The notes under the pieces: generated by a model
Database searches by the model: none
Told to the model about the DNA's origin: nothing
What the model saw: the letters and a program-made list of their open reading frames with translations, nothing else
Part shown: positions 26,976 to 34,416 of the stretch, piece after piece
Layout of the letters: each line of letters opens with the position of its first letter
Numbering within the stretch: position 1 is the first letter of the stretch
Position numbers and translations under genes: made by a program
Assembly (NCBI GenBank): GCA_021736785.1
Contig: JAIPFF010000041.1
Coordinates: 1 to 50,417 of the forward strand
Length of the DNA: 50,417 bases
Origin: Thiohalocapsa sp.
GTDB lineage: Bacteria; Pseudomonadota; Gammaproteobacteria; Chromatiales; Chromatiaceae
Direction of reading: 5' to 3'

Positions 26976-27802
26976 ACCGCCGCCAGCCCCGAAGCCGGCC
27001 CCGCCGCGCCGAGGCGCCGGCGCAGCAAGTCGTCCGCCAGCAGCGCGGCGATGTCGACGCCGGCATAGGCCATGCGGAGGAGGCTGGCGGCGCGCTCGGC
27101 CATCTCTCTGGCCGAACGGTCCGGCACCGCCGCGTGACAGCGCCCGCCCAAGGCGACATTGGTCCGCCACTCCGCGCTGGTGCGCTTGACGGCCGCGGCG
27201 ACCTGTCCGCCCGCCACCAGCAGCCGCCAGTCGGCGGCGCCGCTCGGGGCACTCTCGATAAAGGCCTGCAGGTACCAGACGCCGTTGACCGCTTGCGCGT
27301 CCGGCAGCGCCGCGGGATCGCGGATCAGCGCCAAGCCCGTCCCCTGGGAGCCGAACAGCGGCTTGAGGACCAGCGGCCGGCCGGCGGCGCCGATCTCCCG
27401 GACGAATGCCTCGGCGCGCGAGCGGTCGGCCGTCACCAAGGTCGGCGGTGTCGGCAGCCCGGACCGGGCCAGCACGAAACTTGTCAGGCCCTTGTCGACC
27501 GAGCGCTCGATGGCACGGGCGTCGTTGTAGACGGGAATGCCGGCCTCGTGCAGTGCATGCAGCACGTCGAGCCGGAACACGACCTCCTCGAGGCTGCCGC
27601 CGGCGATGCCGCGCACGAACACCGCATCCGGCAGCCCGTCGGCAAACCCGGGCAGCACGATGCGCGGCGACCCGGTATCGAGCCGCAGGGCACAATCACG
27701 CAGGGACAGGAAGCGGACCGCCGCGCCGCGGGCGTTGAAGGCCTTGCGCAGCCGGGCGCCGTGCCAGCCGGGCTCGTCGGTGACGATGGCGACACGGATC
27801 AT
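26972..27802 (-). CDS. RimK/MptN-like ATP-grasp ligase
   Basis: A 276-residue ATP-grasp protein of the RimK group. The ATP-binding lid and P-loop-like segment are SGLPTPPTLVT and GRPLVLKPLFGSQGTGLALI near residues 140-160. The later segment DWRLLVAGGQVAAAVKRT is typical of RimK. In methanogens MptN adds glutamate to H4MPT to make tetrahydrosarcinapterin; RimK-type ligases in methylotroph clusters are assumed to modify H4MPT or methanofuran side chains. Both ends overlap neighbours by four bases (mch upstream, citG-like downstream). Confidence 0.8.
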   Translation of the reverse strand: MIRVAIVTDEPGWHGARLRKAFNARGAAVRFLSLRDCALRLDTGSPRIVLPGFADGLPDAVFVRGIAGGSLEEVVFRLDVLHALHEAGIPVYNDARAIERSVDKGLTSFVLARSGLPTPPTLVTADRSRAEAFVREIGAAGRPLVLKPLFGSQGTGLALIRDPAALPDAQAVNGVWYLQAFIESAPSGAADWRLLVAGGQVAAAVKRTSAEWRTNVALGGRCHAAVPDRSAREMAERAASLLRMAYAGVDIAALLADDLLRRRLGAAGPASGLAAV

Positions 27803-28809
27803 CGCAGCGTCACCCCGAAAGAGCGCCCCAGCAGCGCGGGATCCAGCTCACCGGCGCGGAAGCAGCTGCCGGAGCGCAGCACATTGACGGTGACTCGCGC
27901 CGGACTGAACAGCATCGGGTCGATGGCGAAGAAGTCGTAGTCCGCGGCCTTGAAGACCTCGGCGAACGGGCGCCCGTAGTCCCGCGACGCACTGCTCGGC
28001 AGGCGCTCGCACAGCGTGCGGGCGTCGTCGTCGCTGCCGTCCACGAACAGCATCACGCTGCCGCCGAACAGAATCGCGTCGTTGGTACGGCCCATCGCGG
28101 TGAGGAAATCCGCCGCCGGGGGCGGCAGCGGCGCGGTGCCGGTGCCGTCGATGATTTGCGCCGGCGGAAAGCCCAGCTCGTGCGCCTTGTGCAGCGCCAC
28201 TTCCAGCACCCGGGCCACGATCTGAACGGTACCGGCGAGACTGTGCGTCGGCGTCAGCACCAGCGTCAGCGATTCCGGTGCGATACCGCAGGCCGCGGCG
28301 ATCCCGTCGGCCAGCTCGGCAGGCGGCGGCCGGTCCACCTCGAGTATCAGGCAGGCGCTGTCGCCCTGGTCGCAAATGCCGAGCGCGTCGAACAACGGCT
28401 CCTTGCGGGACATGGCGCGGCCGGGGCCGGAGCCCAGCGCATGGAAGGCGCCCTTGCCCTCGCCGTGGGACAGGCTCCAGCCGGCATATTGACTGCCGAG
28501 ACAGGCCAGCACCGGGTCGCGGGTAGAGACCTGGACCGACAGCGGCCAGTCGCGCGTCTGCCCCCCGCCTTCCAGCCGCACACGGCCGAGGCCGGCGAGA
28601 CACAACTCCGCGATCAGGCGCCCGGCCTCGAGGCCGCCGGGGGCGGCGATACCCGCATCGATCAGCCGCGTGCCGTTCTCGAGCCGGCTCACCCGCAGAC
28701 GCAGACTCTCCGACTCCGCGACCAAGGCATCGACAAGCCGCTCGGCGCGTGCGTTGAGGCCGAGACCGCGCTGGGCGCGGGCCGACATCGGGCTCTGTGT
28801 TTCGCTCAT
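27799..28809 (-). CDS. mch: Methenyl-H4MPT cyclohydrolase
   Basis: A 336-residue Mch, which hydrolyses methenyl-H4MPT to 5-formyl-H4MPT. Length fits the family (about 320-335). Recognisable family segments are LGICDQGDSACLILE, LTLVLTPTHSLAGTVQIVARVLEV, IIDGTGTAPLPPP and NDAILFGGSVMLFVDG. It overlaps the upstream ATP-grasp gene and downstream ligase gene by four bases each, giving strict operon order after mtdB. In the pathway it acts between MtdB and Ftr/FhcD. Confidence 0.95.
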   Translation of the reverse strand: MSETQSPMSARAQRGLGLNARAERLVDALVAESESLRLRVSRLENGTRLIDAGIAAPGGLEAGRLIAELCLAGLGRVRLEGGGQTRDWPLSVQVSTRDPVLACLGSQYAGWSLSHGEGKGAFHALGSGPGRAMSRKEPLFDALGICDQGDSACLILEVDRPPPAELADGIAAACGIAPESLTLVLTPTHSLAGTVQIVARVLEVALHKAHELGFPPAQIIDGTGTAPLPPPAADFLTAMGRTNDAILFGGSVMLFVDGSDDDARTLCERLPSSASRDYGRPFAEVFKAADYDFFAIDPMLFSPARVTVNVLRSGSCFRAGELDPALLGRSFGVTLR

Positions 28810-29981
28810 GCTGCCCTGCGCCCCCCGTCGCGGAAACCGGCAAGCAAGACAAGGGAGCGCTCGTCGAGGCGCGCCTCCACGTCCGCTTCGCCGGCGCCGC
28901 CGGCGTGCACCGTGCAGATCGGCGCGCCTGCCGGGATCTCCGTGCCGGCAGCCGGCCGGTCGCGGCACCAGCGCGGCCAGTCCAGCGCCGGGACCGTCAG
29001 CGCATGCTCGGCGTAGAGCACCCGCAGGCCGCGAACCGCCGGTGCGTCGGCGCGCGGGCGAACGGCATCGGCGCTCGGCAGCACACCGGCAACGGCGGCC
29101 AGATGCGTGGACAGGCCGCAGCGGCCGGTGAGCTCCTCGTGCAGCTCCAACGTGGCCGGCGGGCGCATATTCAGCTCCAGCAGCAGCGGCTCGCCCGCGG
29201 CCGCGTCCTGCGCCCCGCCTTGATCGGGCGGCAGCAAGAGGTCGATGCCGTTGACGCCGCGCAGCCCGAGCGCGCGGGTCAGCCGCCGCGCGTAGGCCGT
29301 CGCAGCGCGCCGCAATGCGGCGGGAGGCGACGCCCAGGTCACGGCGCCGGCGTAGACGTAGGGCGTCCCGGGCAACGCCAGCGTGCGCAGCCGGTTGTAG
29401 CCGAGGATGCGCGCCGAGCGGCCGTCGGCGGCGAACAAGGCCGAGACCGGCGTGCCGCGGACGACGCGCTGGTAGTAGGCGTCCGAGGGCAGGTCCGGAC
29501 CGGCGTCCGCGGCATCGCGAGCACCGAGGCCGCCACTGGAGGCGATGCGTTTGACGAGCCATCCCGCCGGGCTCGCCGGGCTCGCCGGCGGAGCATAGGC
29601 GACCGGCGGGAACGTAATCCCGAGGCTGGCGAGCAGGCCGAACAGGCGCCGCGGGCAGGCGACGCGTTCGGCCGCGGCGGCGTCGTTGCCGGCGATCTCG
29701 AAACGCCGTTGCAACCGCCGCAGCTGATCCGGGCGCCCGTCGAAGCCGGCAGTCCAGAGCAGACGCCGCGGCGCACCCGATCGTTCACTCAGGGACATCG
29801 CCGCGGCGGCCAGGGCCTCGGCGCCCATACCCGCCGCGCGCAGAAAGTGCCGTGCGCAGGCGCGGGTATCCGAATCACCGAAGGCGTCGATCGCCGCCAC
29901 CCGAAGGCCGGCGCGCGCGGCCGAGGCCGCGCAGTAGCGCACGCTGTTTCCGATGATCAGCAGGTCCGCGCGCTCAGACAT
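28806..29981 (-). CDS. ATP-grasp ligase of H4MPT clusters (COG2232-like)
   Basis: A 391-residue ATP-grasp protein. The N-terminus LLIIGNSVRYCAASAARAGL is a Rossmann-like start typical of ATP-grasp carboligases. The core shows WLVKRIASSGGLGARDA, and the metal site is ELNMRPPATLELHE near residue 275. Its C-terminal 80 residues contain GTEIPAGAPICTVHA, resembling a lipoyl/biotinyl-like beta hammerhead seen in purine and biotin carboxylases. Orthologues sit beside mtdB and mch in methylotrophs; the reaction is not known. It lies between mtdB and mch with short overlaps. Confidence 0.78.
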   Translation of the reverse strand: MSERADLLIIGNSVRYCAASAARAGLRVAAIDAFGDSDTRACARHFLRAAGMGAEALAAAAMSLSERSGAPRRLLWTAGFDGRPDQLRRLQRRFEIAGNDAAAAERVACPRRLFGLLASLGITFPPVAYAPPASPASPAGWLVKRIASSGGLGARDAADAGPDLPSDAYYQRVVRGTPVSALFAADGRSARILGYNRLRTLALPGTPYVYAGAVTWASPPAALRRAATAYARRLTRALGLRGVNGIDLLLPPDQGGAQDAAAGEPLLLELNMRPPATLELHEELTGRCGLSTHLAAVAGVLPSADAVRPRADAPAVRGLRVLYAEHALTVPALDWPRWCRDRPAAGTEIPAGAPICTVHAGGAGEADVEARLDERSLVLLAGFRDGGRRAA

Positions 29982-30879
29982 GGCGGCGCGCCTCGGCGAA
30001 GGCCTCGTCGAAGGCCAGGTAAACCGGGCCGTCGCCGTGAACCATGGACCGCAGCAGGGCGTGCTGGGTGTTGTACTTGACGTTGCCGACCGCCAGCGCG
30101 CCGATACCGACCGCCTGCGCCGGCGACCCCGGGATCGGGTCGCCGCTGGCCATCACATTGACCCCTTCGATGCCCTCCGGCGGCACGGCATTGACGTCGC
30201 AGGCCACGGCCAGCCGGGCTGCCGCCTCCAGGTGCCGGCGCGCGAGCACCTGAACGCCCGCACTCGCGGCGCCGAAGATCAGCTCTGCCTCCGGCATCAG
30301 CGCCAGAATCGCCGCGTCGCTGCTGCCGTCGACGCCGCTCGGGCGCACGCCGTAGCGCTCGGCGCAGGTAGCCGCCACCCGTGCGGCGACGGCTTCGCCC
30401 CGGTGGCTGACGATCGCCACGTCGGCACCCGCCTTCGCGGCCAGGATGGCGCAGGTCATGCCGACCGGGCCGGTGCCGCCGAAGATCAGCGTTCGCACCC
30501 CGCTCAGGCTACGGTCGCGGCGCTCGCGCAGCATCCGCTCCGCGCAGGCGACCATACCCGCCGCGGTCGTGAAGGCACCGCTGGGATCGGCGAGCACGGA
30601 GACCTCGAAGGGCGGGACCATGGCACCGCGGGCGGCCTCGAGCATGTCCATCGCCTGGTGGATATCCCGCCCGCCGAGGAAGATGCCGGTTCGGCGCACG
30701 CCCTTGGGCCCGCGGGAGAAGATCGCGTCTTGAGTCAGGCCCGGAACATCGGCCGCTCCGATGCCGGTGTAGGGCACACAATGGTCCCAGCCGGCGTCGA
30801 GGGCCATGTTCACGTCGAACGGACTCGCGTTGGGCGCCGTCGTCAAAAGATGCAGGATGGCGGCTTTCTGGTCGCTCAA
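29974..30879 (-). CDS. mtdB: NAD(P)-dependent methylene-H4MPT dehydrogenase MtdB
   Basis: A 301-residue MtdB-type dehydrogenase that oxidises methylene-H4MPT to methenyl-H4MPT. Motifs: the N-terminal ILHLLTTAPNASPFDVNMALD, the active-site region YTGIGAADVPGLTQDAIFSRG, the Rossmann loop LIFGGTGPVGMTCAIL and the C-terminal VGIGALAVGNVKYNTQ. The start is TTG at 30879-30877: a GAGGAG site lies six bases upstream and the codon overlaps the mptG stop as TTGA. MtdB forms use NAD and NADP; MtdA is NADP-only and lacks this N-terminus. Confidence 0.95.
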   Translation of the reverse strand: MSDQKAAILHLLTTAPNASPFDVNMALDAGWDHCVPYTGIGAADVPGLTQDAIFSRGPKGVRRTGIFLGGRDIHQAMDMLEAARGAMVPPFEVSVLADPSGAFTTAAGMVACAERMLRERRDRSLSGVRTLIFGGTGPVGMTCAILAAKAGADVAIVSHRGEAVAARVAATCAERYGVRPSGVDGSSDAAILALMPEAELIFGAASAGVQVLARRHLEAAARLAVACDVNAVPPEGIEGVNVMASGDPIPGSPAQAVGIGALAVGNVKYNTQHALLRSMVHGDGPVYLAFDEAFAEARRHV

Positions 30880-31949
30880 CGGAGGCTCCTCGGCGTCTCG
30901 GCGCCGGTTCGGTAGGTGATACGGCTGCCGCGATTGCAGCCACTGACAATGCGCAGTTCCAACGCCGCCGATGCCGTTGTGCCGGCGCGCGACGTCGGGG
31001 CCAACGCCCGCGCCAGGCGCTGCGCGTCGGCCGCGCTCGGCACCAGCACGAAGCCGGTCGGTCCCCATGAGCTTTGCCCGACGCCGGGAAAGCCCGCCGC
31101 CTCGGCAAGGGCCAGCGCCTCGGCCACCGCGGGACTCGCGTAGCGCCCGCCCTGGGCCGGCGCGAAGTGATCTCCGACCGCCCGCTGAATCTCGGCGATG
31201 CCCAGCGCGAACGGCGCGAAGTCCTGCTCGGCCAGCGCGGGCATCACCCGCATCAGCGCGAGCCGGCACAAGTGCGCGGCGAGCGCAGGCGGAAACGGCG
31301 CCAGCCGGCGAAAGGCGTCGACCTCCGGCTTGCCGTGCAGCCCCCGAGCACTCCGGTCGATGATCAGCAGCACGCGCCAAGCCTCGGGGAAGCGCAGCCG
31401 CGCGATGACGGGCGGCGCCGACAAACCGGTGCCGCGCCCGCCGTCGACAAGGAAGCCGCCGCTGTCGAAGCTGCCGACGCCGATGCCGGAGCGCGCGCCG
31501 CGTCCCGCTGCTTCCGCGATGGCCGCGGTACGCTGGCCGAGGCCGTACAAACGATCGAGCGCGGCGCCCACCGCCAGGCACAGCTGGGTACCGGAGCCGA
31601 GCCCCATGTGACCCGGCGTCGCCTCGCGGACCTCGACATGCACGGCTCCGGGAGCCCCCATTGCGGCGCATAGCCGCTCGGCGCTCGCGCGGGCCCGCTC
31701 GGCGTCGGGACCGCTGGCCGAGAACGCGGCCGCGGGACGCACCTCCAGCCGGGTCGGAAACCCGTCGACGGCAAGCCCCAGGCTGCCGAAGCGTCGCCCG
31801 AGCTCGCCGCTGAGATCGAGAAATCCGAGGTGCAGGCGTGCCGAGGTGTCCACGTCGACACGGCTATCCGCGGCGATACCCGGTAGGCGGTCGCCGCGGA
31901 GGCCGACCGTGTCGCGCTCGACCGGATTGATGAGAGGTTGCGTTGCCAT
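30876..31949 (-). CDS. mptG: Beta-ribofuranosylaminobenzene 5'-phosphate synthase (MptG)
   Basis: A 357-residue GHMP-kinase-fold protein. The N-terminal strand RVDVDTSARLHLGFLDLSG and the glycine motif GHMGLGSGTQLCLAVGAAL near residue 115 identify RFA-P synthase. That enzyme makes the first committed H4MPT intermediate from 4-aminobenzoate and phosphoribosyl diphosphate. It is the first gene of the mptG-mtdB-ATP-grasp-mch-rimK-citG-fae operon. The ATG at 31949 has no ribosome site, and a sigma54 promoter predicts transcription starting only two bases upstream. So either the transcript is nearly leaderless or the true start is further in; GTG at codon 34 seems too late because it would remove strand 1. 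Confidence 0.9.
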   Translation of the reverse strand: MATQPLINPVERDTVGLRGDRLPGIAADSRVDVDTSARLHLGFLDLSGELGRRFGSLGLAVDGFPTRLEVRPAAAFSASGPDAERARASAERLCAAMGAPGAVHVEVREATPGHMGLGSGTQLCLAVGAALDRLYGLGQRTAAIAEAAGRGARSGIGVGSFDSGGFLVDGGRGTGLSAPPVIARLRFPEAWRVLLIIDRSARGLHGKPEVDAFRRLAPFPPALAAHLCRLALMRVMPALAEQDFAPFALGIAEIQRAVGDHFAPAQGGRYASPAVAEALALAEAAGFPGVGQSSWGPTGFVLVPSAADAQRLARALAPTSRAGTTASAALELRIVSGCNRGSRITYRTGAETPRSLR

Positions 31950-31961
31950 GGCGGGAGCATC

Positions 31962-31977
31962 AGCAACTCGCGTGCCC
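31962..31977 (-). promoter_or_regulatory. Sigma54 (-24/-12) promoter upstream of mptG...fae
   Basis: The minus strand reads GGGCACGCGAGTTGCT, which contains the perfect core GGCACG-N4-TTGCT with GG-N10-GC spacing. Only the first base (G for T) departs. Predicted start is near 31951, almost at the annotated mptG ATG (31949). Confidence 0.72.
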
Positions 31978-32062
31978 AACCACGGCGATCGGACCGCACG
32001 CGCCATCCGGCGGGCTCCTATGGCCGCGCGCCGCGGCGCGCTGCTCCCGGTGTGGCGCAGTC

Positions 32063-32092
32063 TGTCACCGGCGATGAATGGCCTGAGTGACA
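32063..32092. promoter_or_regulatory. Inverted half-sites TGTCAC-N18-GTGACA between divergent sigma54 promoters
   Basis: TGTCAC at 32063-32068 and its inverse GTGACA at 32087-32092 lie in the gap between mptG and fhcD. They are about 87 and 75 bases from the two -24 elements, the usual distance for a sigma54 activator binding site that could serve both promoters. Related words occur upstream of the mtoX (34176-34181) and flavoprotein (18168-18173) promoters. Confidence 0.45.
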
Positions 32093-32165
32093 AGGCGCCC
32101 GCCCGGTTGCGGCGCCGGAGCGCAGCCGCAGTGCCCCGGTAGCGCCGAGGTGCCGACGCGGGCCG

Positions 32166-32181
32166 CGGCACGGCCTTTGCT
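32166..32181 (+). promoter_or_regulatory. Sigma54 (-24/-12) promoter upstream of fhcDC
   Basis: CGGCACGGCCTTTGCT has the full GGCACG-N4-TTGCT core and exact GG-N10-GC spacing; the leading T is a C. Predicted start near 32192, about 48 bases before the fhcD ATG. Confidence 0.75.
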
Positions 32182-32239
32182 GTGCAGCGGCGGATGCGCC
32201 GCCGCCCCGGCCGGCCGCAAGACCCGATAGCAACCGAAC

Positions 32240-33136
32240 ATGACGTTGAACGGCATCCCCATCGAAGACACCTTCGCCGAGGCCTTCGGCATGAAGGCGA
32301 CGCGTATTCTGATCACGGCCATCGACGGCGAGTGGGCACGTCAGGCCGGCGTCACCATGACCGGCTTCGCCACCTCGGTAATCGGATGCGGCGTCGAGGC
32401 GGGCATCGAGCGGGAGCTGGCCGCGGAAGAAACCCCGGACGGTCGGCCCGGCGTCAGCGTGCTGCTGTTCGGCATGTCCGGCAAGGACCTGGCCAAGCAT
32501 CTGGAGCGCCGTGTCGGCCAATGCGTGCTGACCTGCCCGACCACGGCGGTGTTCGCCGGCATGGACGGCGAGGAGCGGCTGCCGCTGGGCAAGAACCTGC
32601 GCTTCTTCGGCGACGGCTGGCAGATCGCCAAGCTGATCGGCGGCCGCCGCTTTTGGCGTGTCCCGGTGATGGACGGCGAATTCGTGGCGGAGGAGACCAC
32701 CGGGCGCTGCCCGGCGGTGGGGGGCGGCAATTTCCTGGTGCTGGCCCGCTCTCAGCGCGCCGCCTTGGACGCCTGCCAAGCGGCAGTCGCCGCCATGCGC
32801 GGCCTGCCCAACGTGATCATGCCGTTCCCGGGCGGGATCGTGCGCTCCGGCTCCAAGGTGGGCTCGCGCTACAAGGCGCTGATGGCTTCCACCAACGAGC
32901 GCTACTGCCCGACACTGCGCGGCTTGACCGAGCCCGTGCTCGGCGCCGACGTGGGCTGCGTGATGGAGATCGTGGTCAACGGCCTGACGCCGGAGGACAC
33001 CGCCGCGGCCATGGGCACCGGCATCGCGGCAGCCTGCGCGGGGGGCCGCGACGCGGGCGTGCTTGGCATTACCGCGGGCAACTACGGCGGCAAGCTCGGC
33101 CAGTACCACTTCCGTCTGCACGAGGTCGCCGCATGA
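32240..33136 (+). CDS. fhcD: Formylmethanofuran:H4MPT formyltransferase (Ftr/FhcD)
   Basis: A 298-residue Ftr-family protein, full length. It transfers the formyl group between H4MPT and methanofuran; in methylotrophs it acts in the formyltransferase/hydrolase complex Fhc that releases formate. Family motifs: DTFAEAFGMKATRILITA at the N-terminus, TGFATSVIGCGVEAGIE, and FPGGIVRSGSKVGSRYK near residue 200. Its stop overlaps the fhcC start as ATGA. Unusually, fhcA and fhcB are not next to it: the gene is first in its transcript, behind its own sigma54 promoter. Confidence 0.96.
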   Translation: MTLNGIPIEDTFAEAFGMKATRILITAIDGEWARQAGVTMTGFATSVIGCGVEAGIERELAAEETPDGRPGVSVLLFGMSGKDLAKHLERRVGQCVLTCPTTAVFAGMDGEERLPLGKNLRFFGDGWQIAKLIGGRRFWRVPVMDGEFVAEETTGRCPAVGGGNFLVLARSQRAALDACQAAVAAMRGLPNVIMPFPGGIVRSGSKVGSRYKALMASTNERYCPTLRGLTEPVLGADVGCVMEIVVNGLTPEDTAAAMGTGIAAACAGGRDAGVLGITAGNYGGKLGQYHFRLHEVAA

Positions 33137-33942
33137 GCACGTTGACCCTGACCCAGCACGCGCCGACGCCCCAGCGCCTGGACCTGAGCGGGCTGATCCC
33201 CGAGCGCCTGGCCGGACTCGGAGCGGCGCAGATCGCCCGGTTGCCGATTCATGTCGGCAACCGCACGGTGCCCCTCGGCGAGCTGTTCGCGATCGACGGC
33301 AGTCCCGGCACGTCACTCGTCGTCGTTCCCGCCGCCGGCAACCTGGACGGCCTCGGCAGCGGCATGCGCGACGGGGAGCTGCGCGTGGAAGGCGACGCCG
33401 GGCGGCGCGCGGCGGCGGGCCTTGCCGGCGGCAGCGTCGTCATCACGGGCGACGTCGGCGACGAGGCGGGCAGCGGCATGTCCGGCGGGCGGCTGACCAT
33501 CGCCGGCAATGCCGGCGCGCGACTGGGCGGCCCGACCACGGGCGCCACGCAGGGCATGAGCGGGGGCACGATCCTGGTCCGGGGCAGCGCCGGTGCCCGC
33601 GCCGGCGAGCGGCTGCGCCGCGGCACCATCGTCATCGCCGGCGACTGCGGCAATGACGCCGGGGTCAACATGATCGCCGGCACGCTGGCGATCATCGGAA
33701 CCGCCGGGCGGATGACCGGCAGCGGCATGCGCCGCGGGACGATTCTGCTGTCCCGGCCACCCGCATCCCTGCCGGTGACGTTCGCCGACAACGGCGTGCA
33801 GGATCTGACCTTTATGGCGGTGTTGCTGCGCGAGATCGCGACCATGACCGACATCGGCCCATGGGGCACGCCGCGCCCCGCGCGCCGCCTGCTCGGCGAC
33901 ATCGCCGACGGCGGCATGGGCGAGATTCTGCTGCCGAACTGA
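33133..33942 (+). CDS. fhcC: Formylmethanofuran dehydrogenase subunit C-like protein FhcC
   Basis: A 269-residue protein related to FmdC/FwdC and to the glutamate synthase C-terminal domain. Residues 75-200 form a parallel beta-helix made of repeats such as GSGMRDGELRVEGDAG, GSGMSGGRLTIAGNAG and QGMSGGTILVRGSAG. FhcC is a structural subunit of the Fhc complex with FhcA (amidohydrolase), FhcB and FhcD. It is translationally coupled to fhcD by an ATGA overlap. FhcA and FhcB must be encoded outside this window for the complex to work. Confidence 0.95.
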   Translation: MSTLTLTQHAPTPQRLDLSGLIPERLAGLGAAQIARLPIHVGNRTVPLGELFAIDGSPGTSLVVVPAAGNLDGLGSGMRDGELRVEGDAGRRAAAGLAGGSVVITGDVGDEAGSGMSGGRLTIAGNAGARLGGPTTGATQGMSGGTILVRGSAGARAGERLRRGTIVIAGDCGNDAGVNMIAGTLAIIGTAGRMTGSGMRRGTILLSRPPASLPVTFADNGVQDLTFMAVLLREIATMTDIGPWGTPRPARRLLGDIADGGMGEILLPN

Positions 33943-34159
33943 GCCGGCCATCGAGCTCGGCCCATCACCGCCCGGTGGTCTCGGCACCCGACCAGGCACG
34001 CCGTCGCGGGTACGGCCGCCAAGCGCGTGGCGCGGCAAATCCACCCGCCGGGTTTCCCCTGGGGGCCGGGTGGCAGGCCGGGTGGGAGGCCGGCTCGGTT
34101 GGCTGCTTGCGGCGACTGGCCGGCAAGAGAGGCGGCGGGGTCGGCGTACCGTCCGTCAC

Positions 34160-34178
34160 ACACCCCGGGCAGGGGTGT
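34160..34178. promoter_or_regulatory. Inverted repeat ACACCCC-N5-GGGGTGT upstream of the mtoX promoter
   Basis: A perfect 7-base inverted repeat with a 5-base spacer, centred about 90 bases upstream of the -24 element. It overlaps TGTCAC (34176-34181), and another GTCAC lies at 34155-34159. Position and symmetry suit a binding site for a sigma54 activator. Confidence 0.45.
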
Positions 34179-34256
34179 CACCGCTGCGGCCCAGTTCATC
34201 GTCGCAGGACGGGCAATACCGCTTCCATGGCGCGGGCCGGCGTCCGCGGCGGCAGT

Positions 34257-34272
34257 TGGCACTCTTGTTGCA
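34257..34272 (+). promoter_or_regulatory. Sigma54 (-24/-12) promoter upstream of mtoX
   Basis: TGGCACTCTTGTTGCA has perfect TGGCAC and TTGCA elements with GG-N10-GC spacing. Predicted transcription start is near 34283. Confidence 0.82.
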
Positions 34273-34416
34273 GAAAGCAGTTCGGAGTCTGCCGGGTCAC
34301 CCGGGCAGGACAACGACCATAGATGCACCCGAGAACCAAGCGCGCGGTCGTAGCCGAGACTGCACTTCCCCGCTCGACAGGTGTTCCGGCAATAGCAAAT
34401 CAGATTGGAGGAGACC

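Larger units (their letters stand above)
33943..34416. other. Intergenic region between fhcC and mtoX
   Basis: About 470 bases without a supported gene. It holds the inverted repeat at 34160-34178 and the sigma54 promoter at 34257-34272, leaving a leader of about 134 bases before mtoX. I see no terminator with a T-run after fhcC. The leader has no riboswitch fold that I recognise. Confidence 0.5.
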
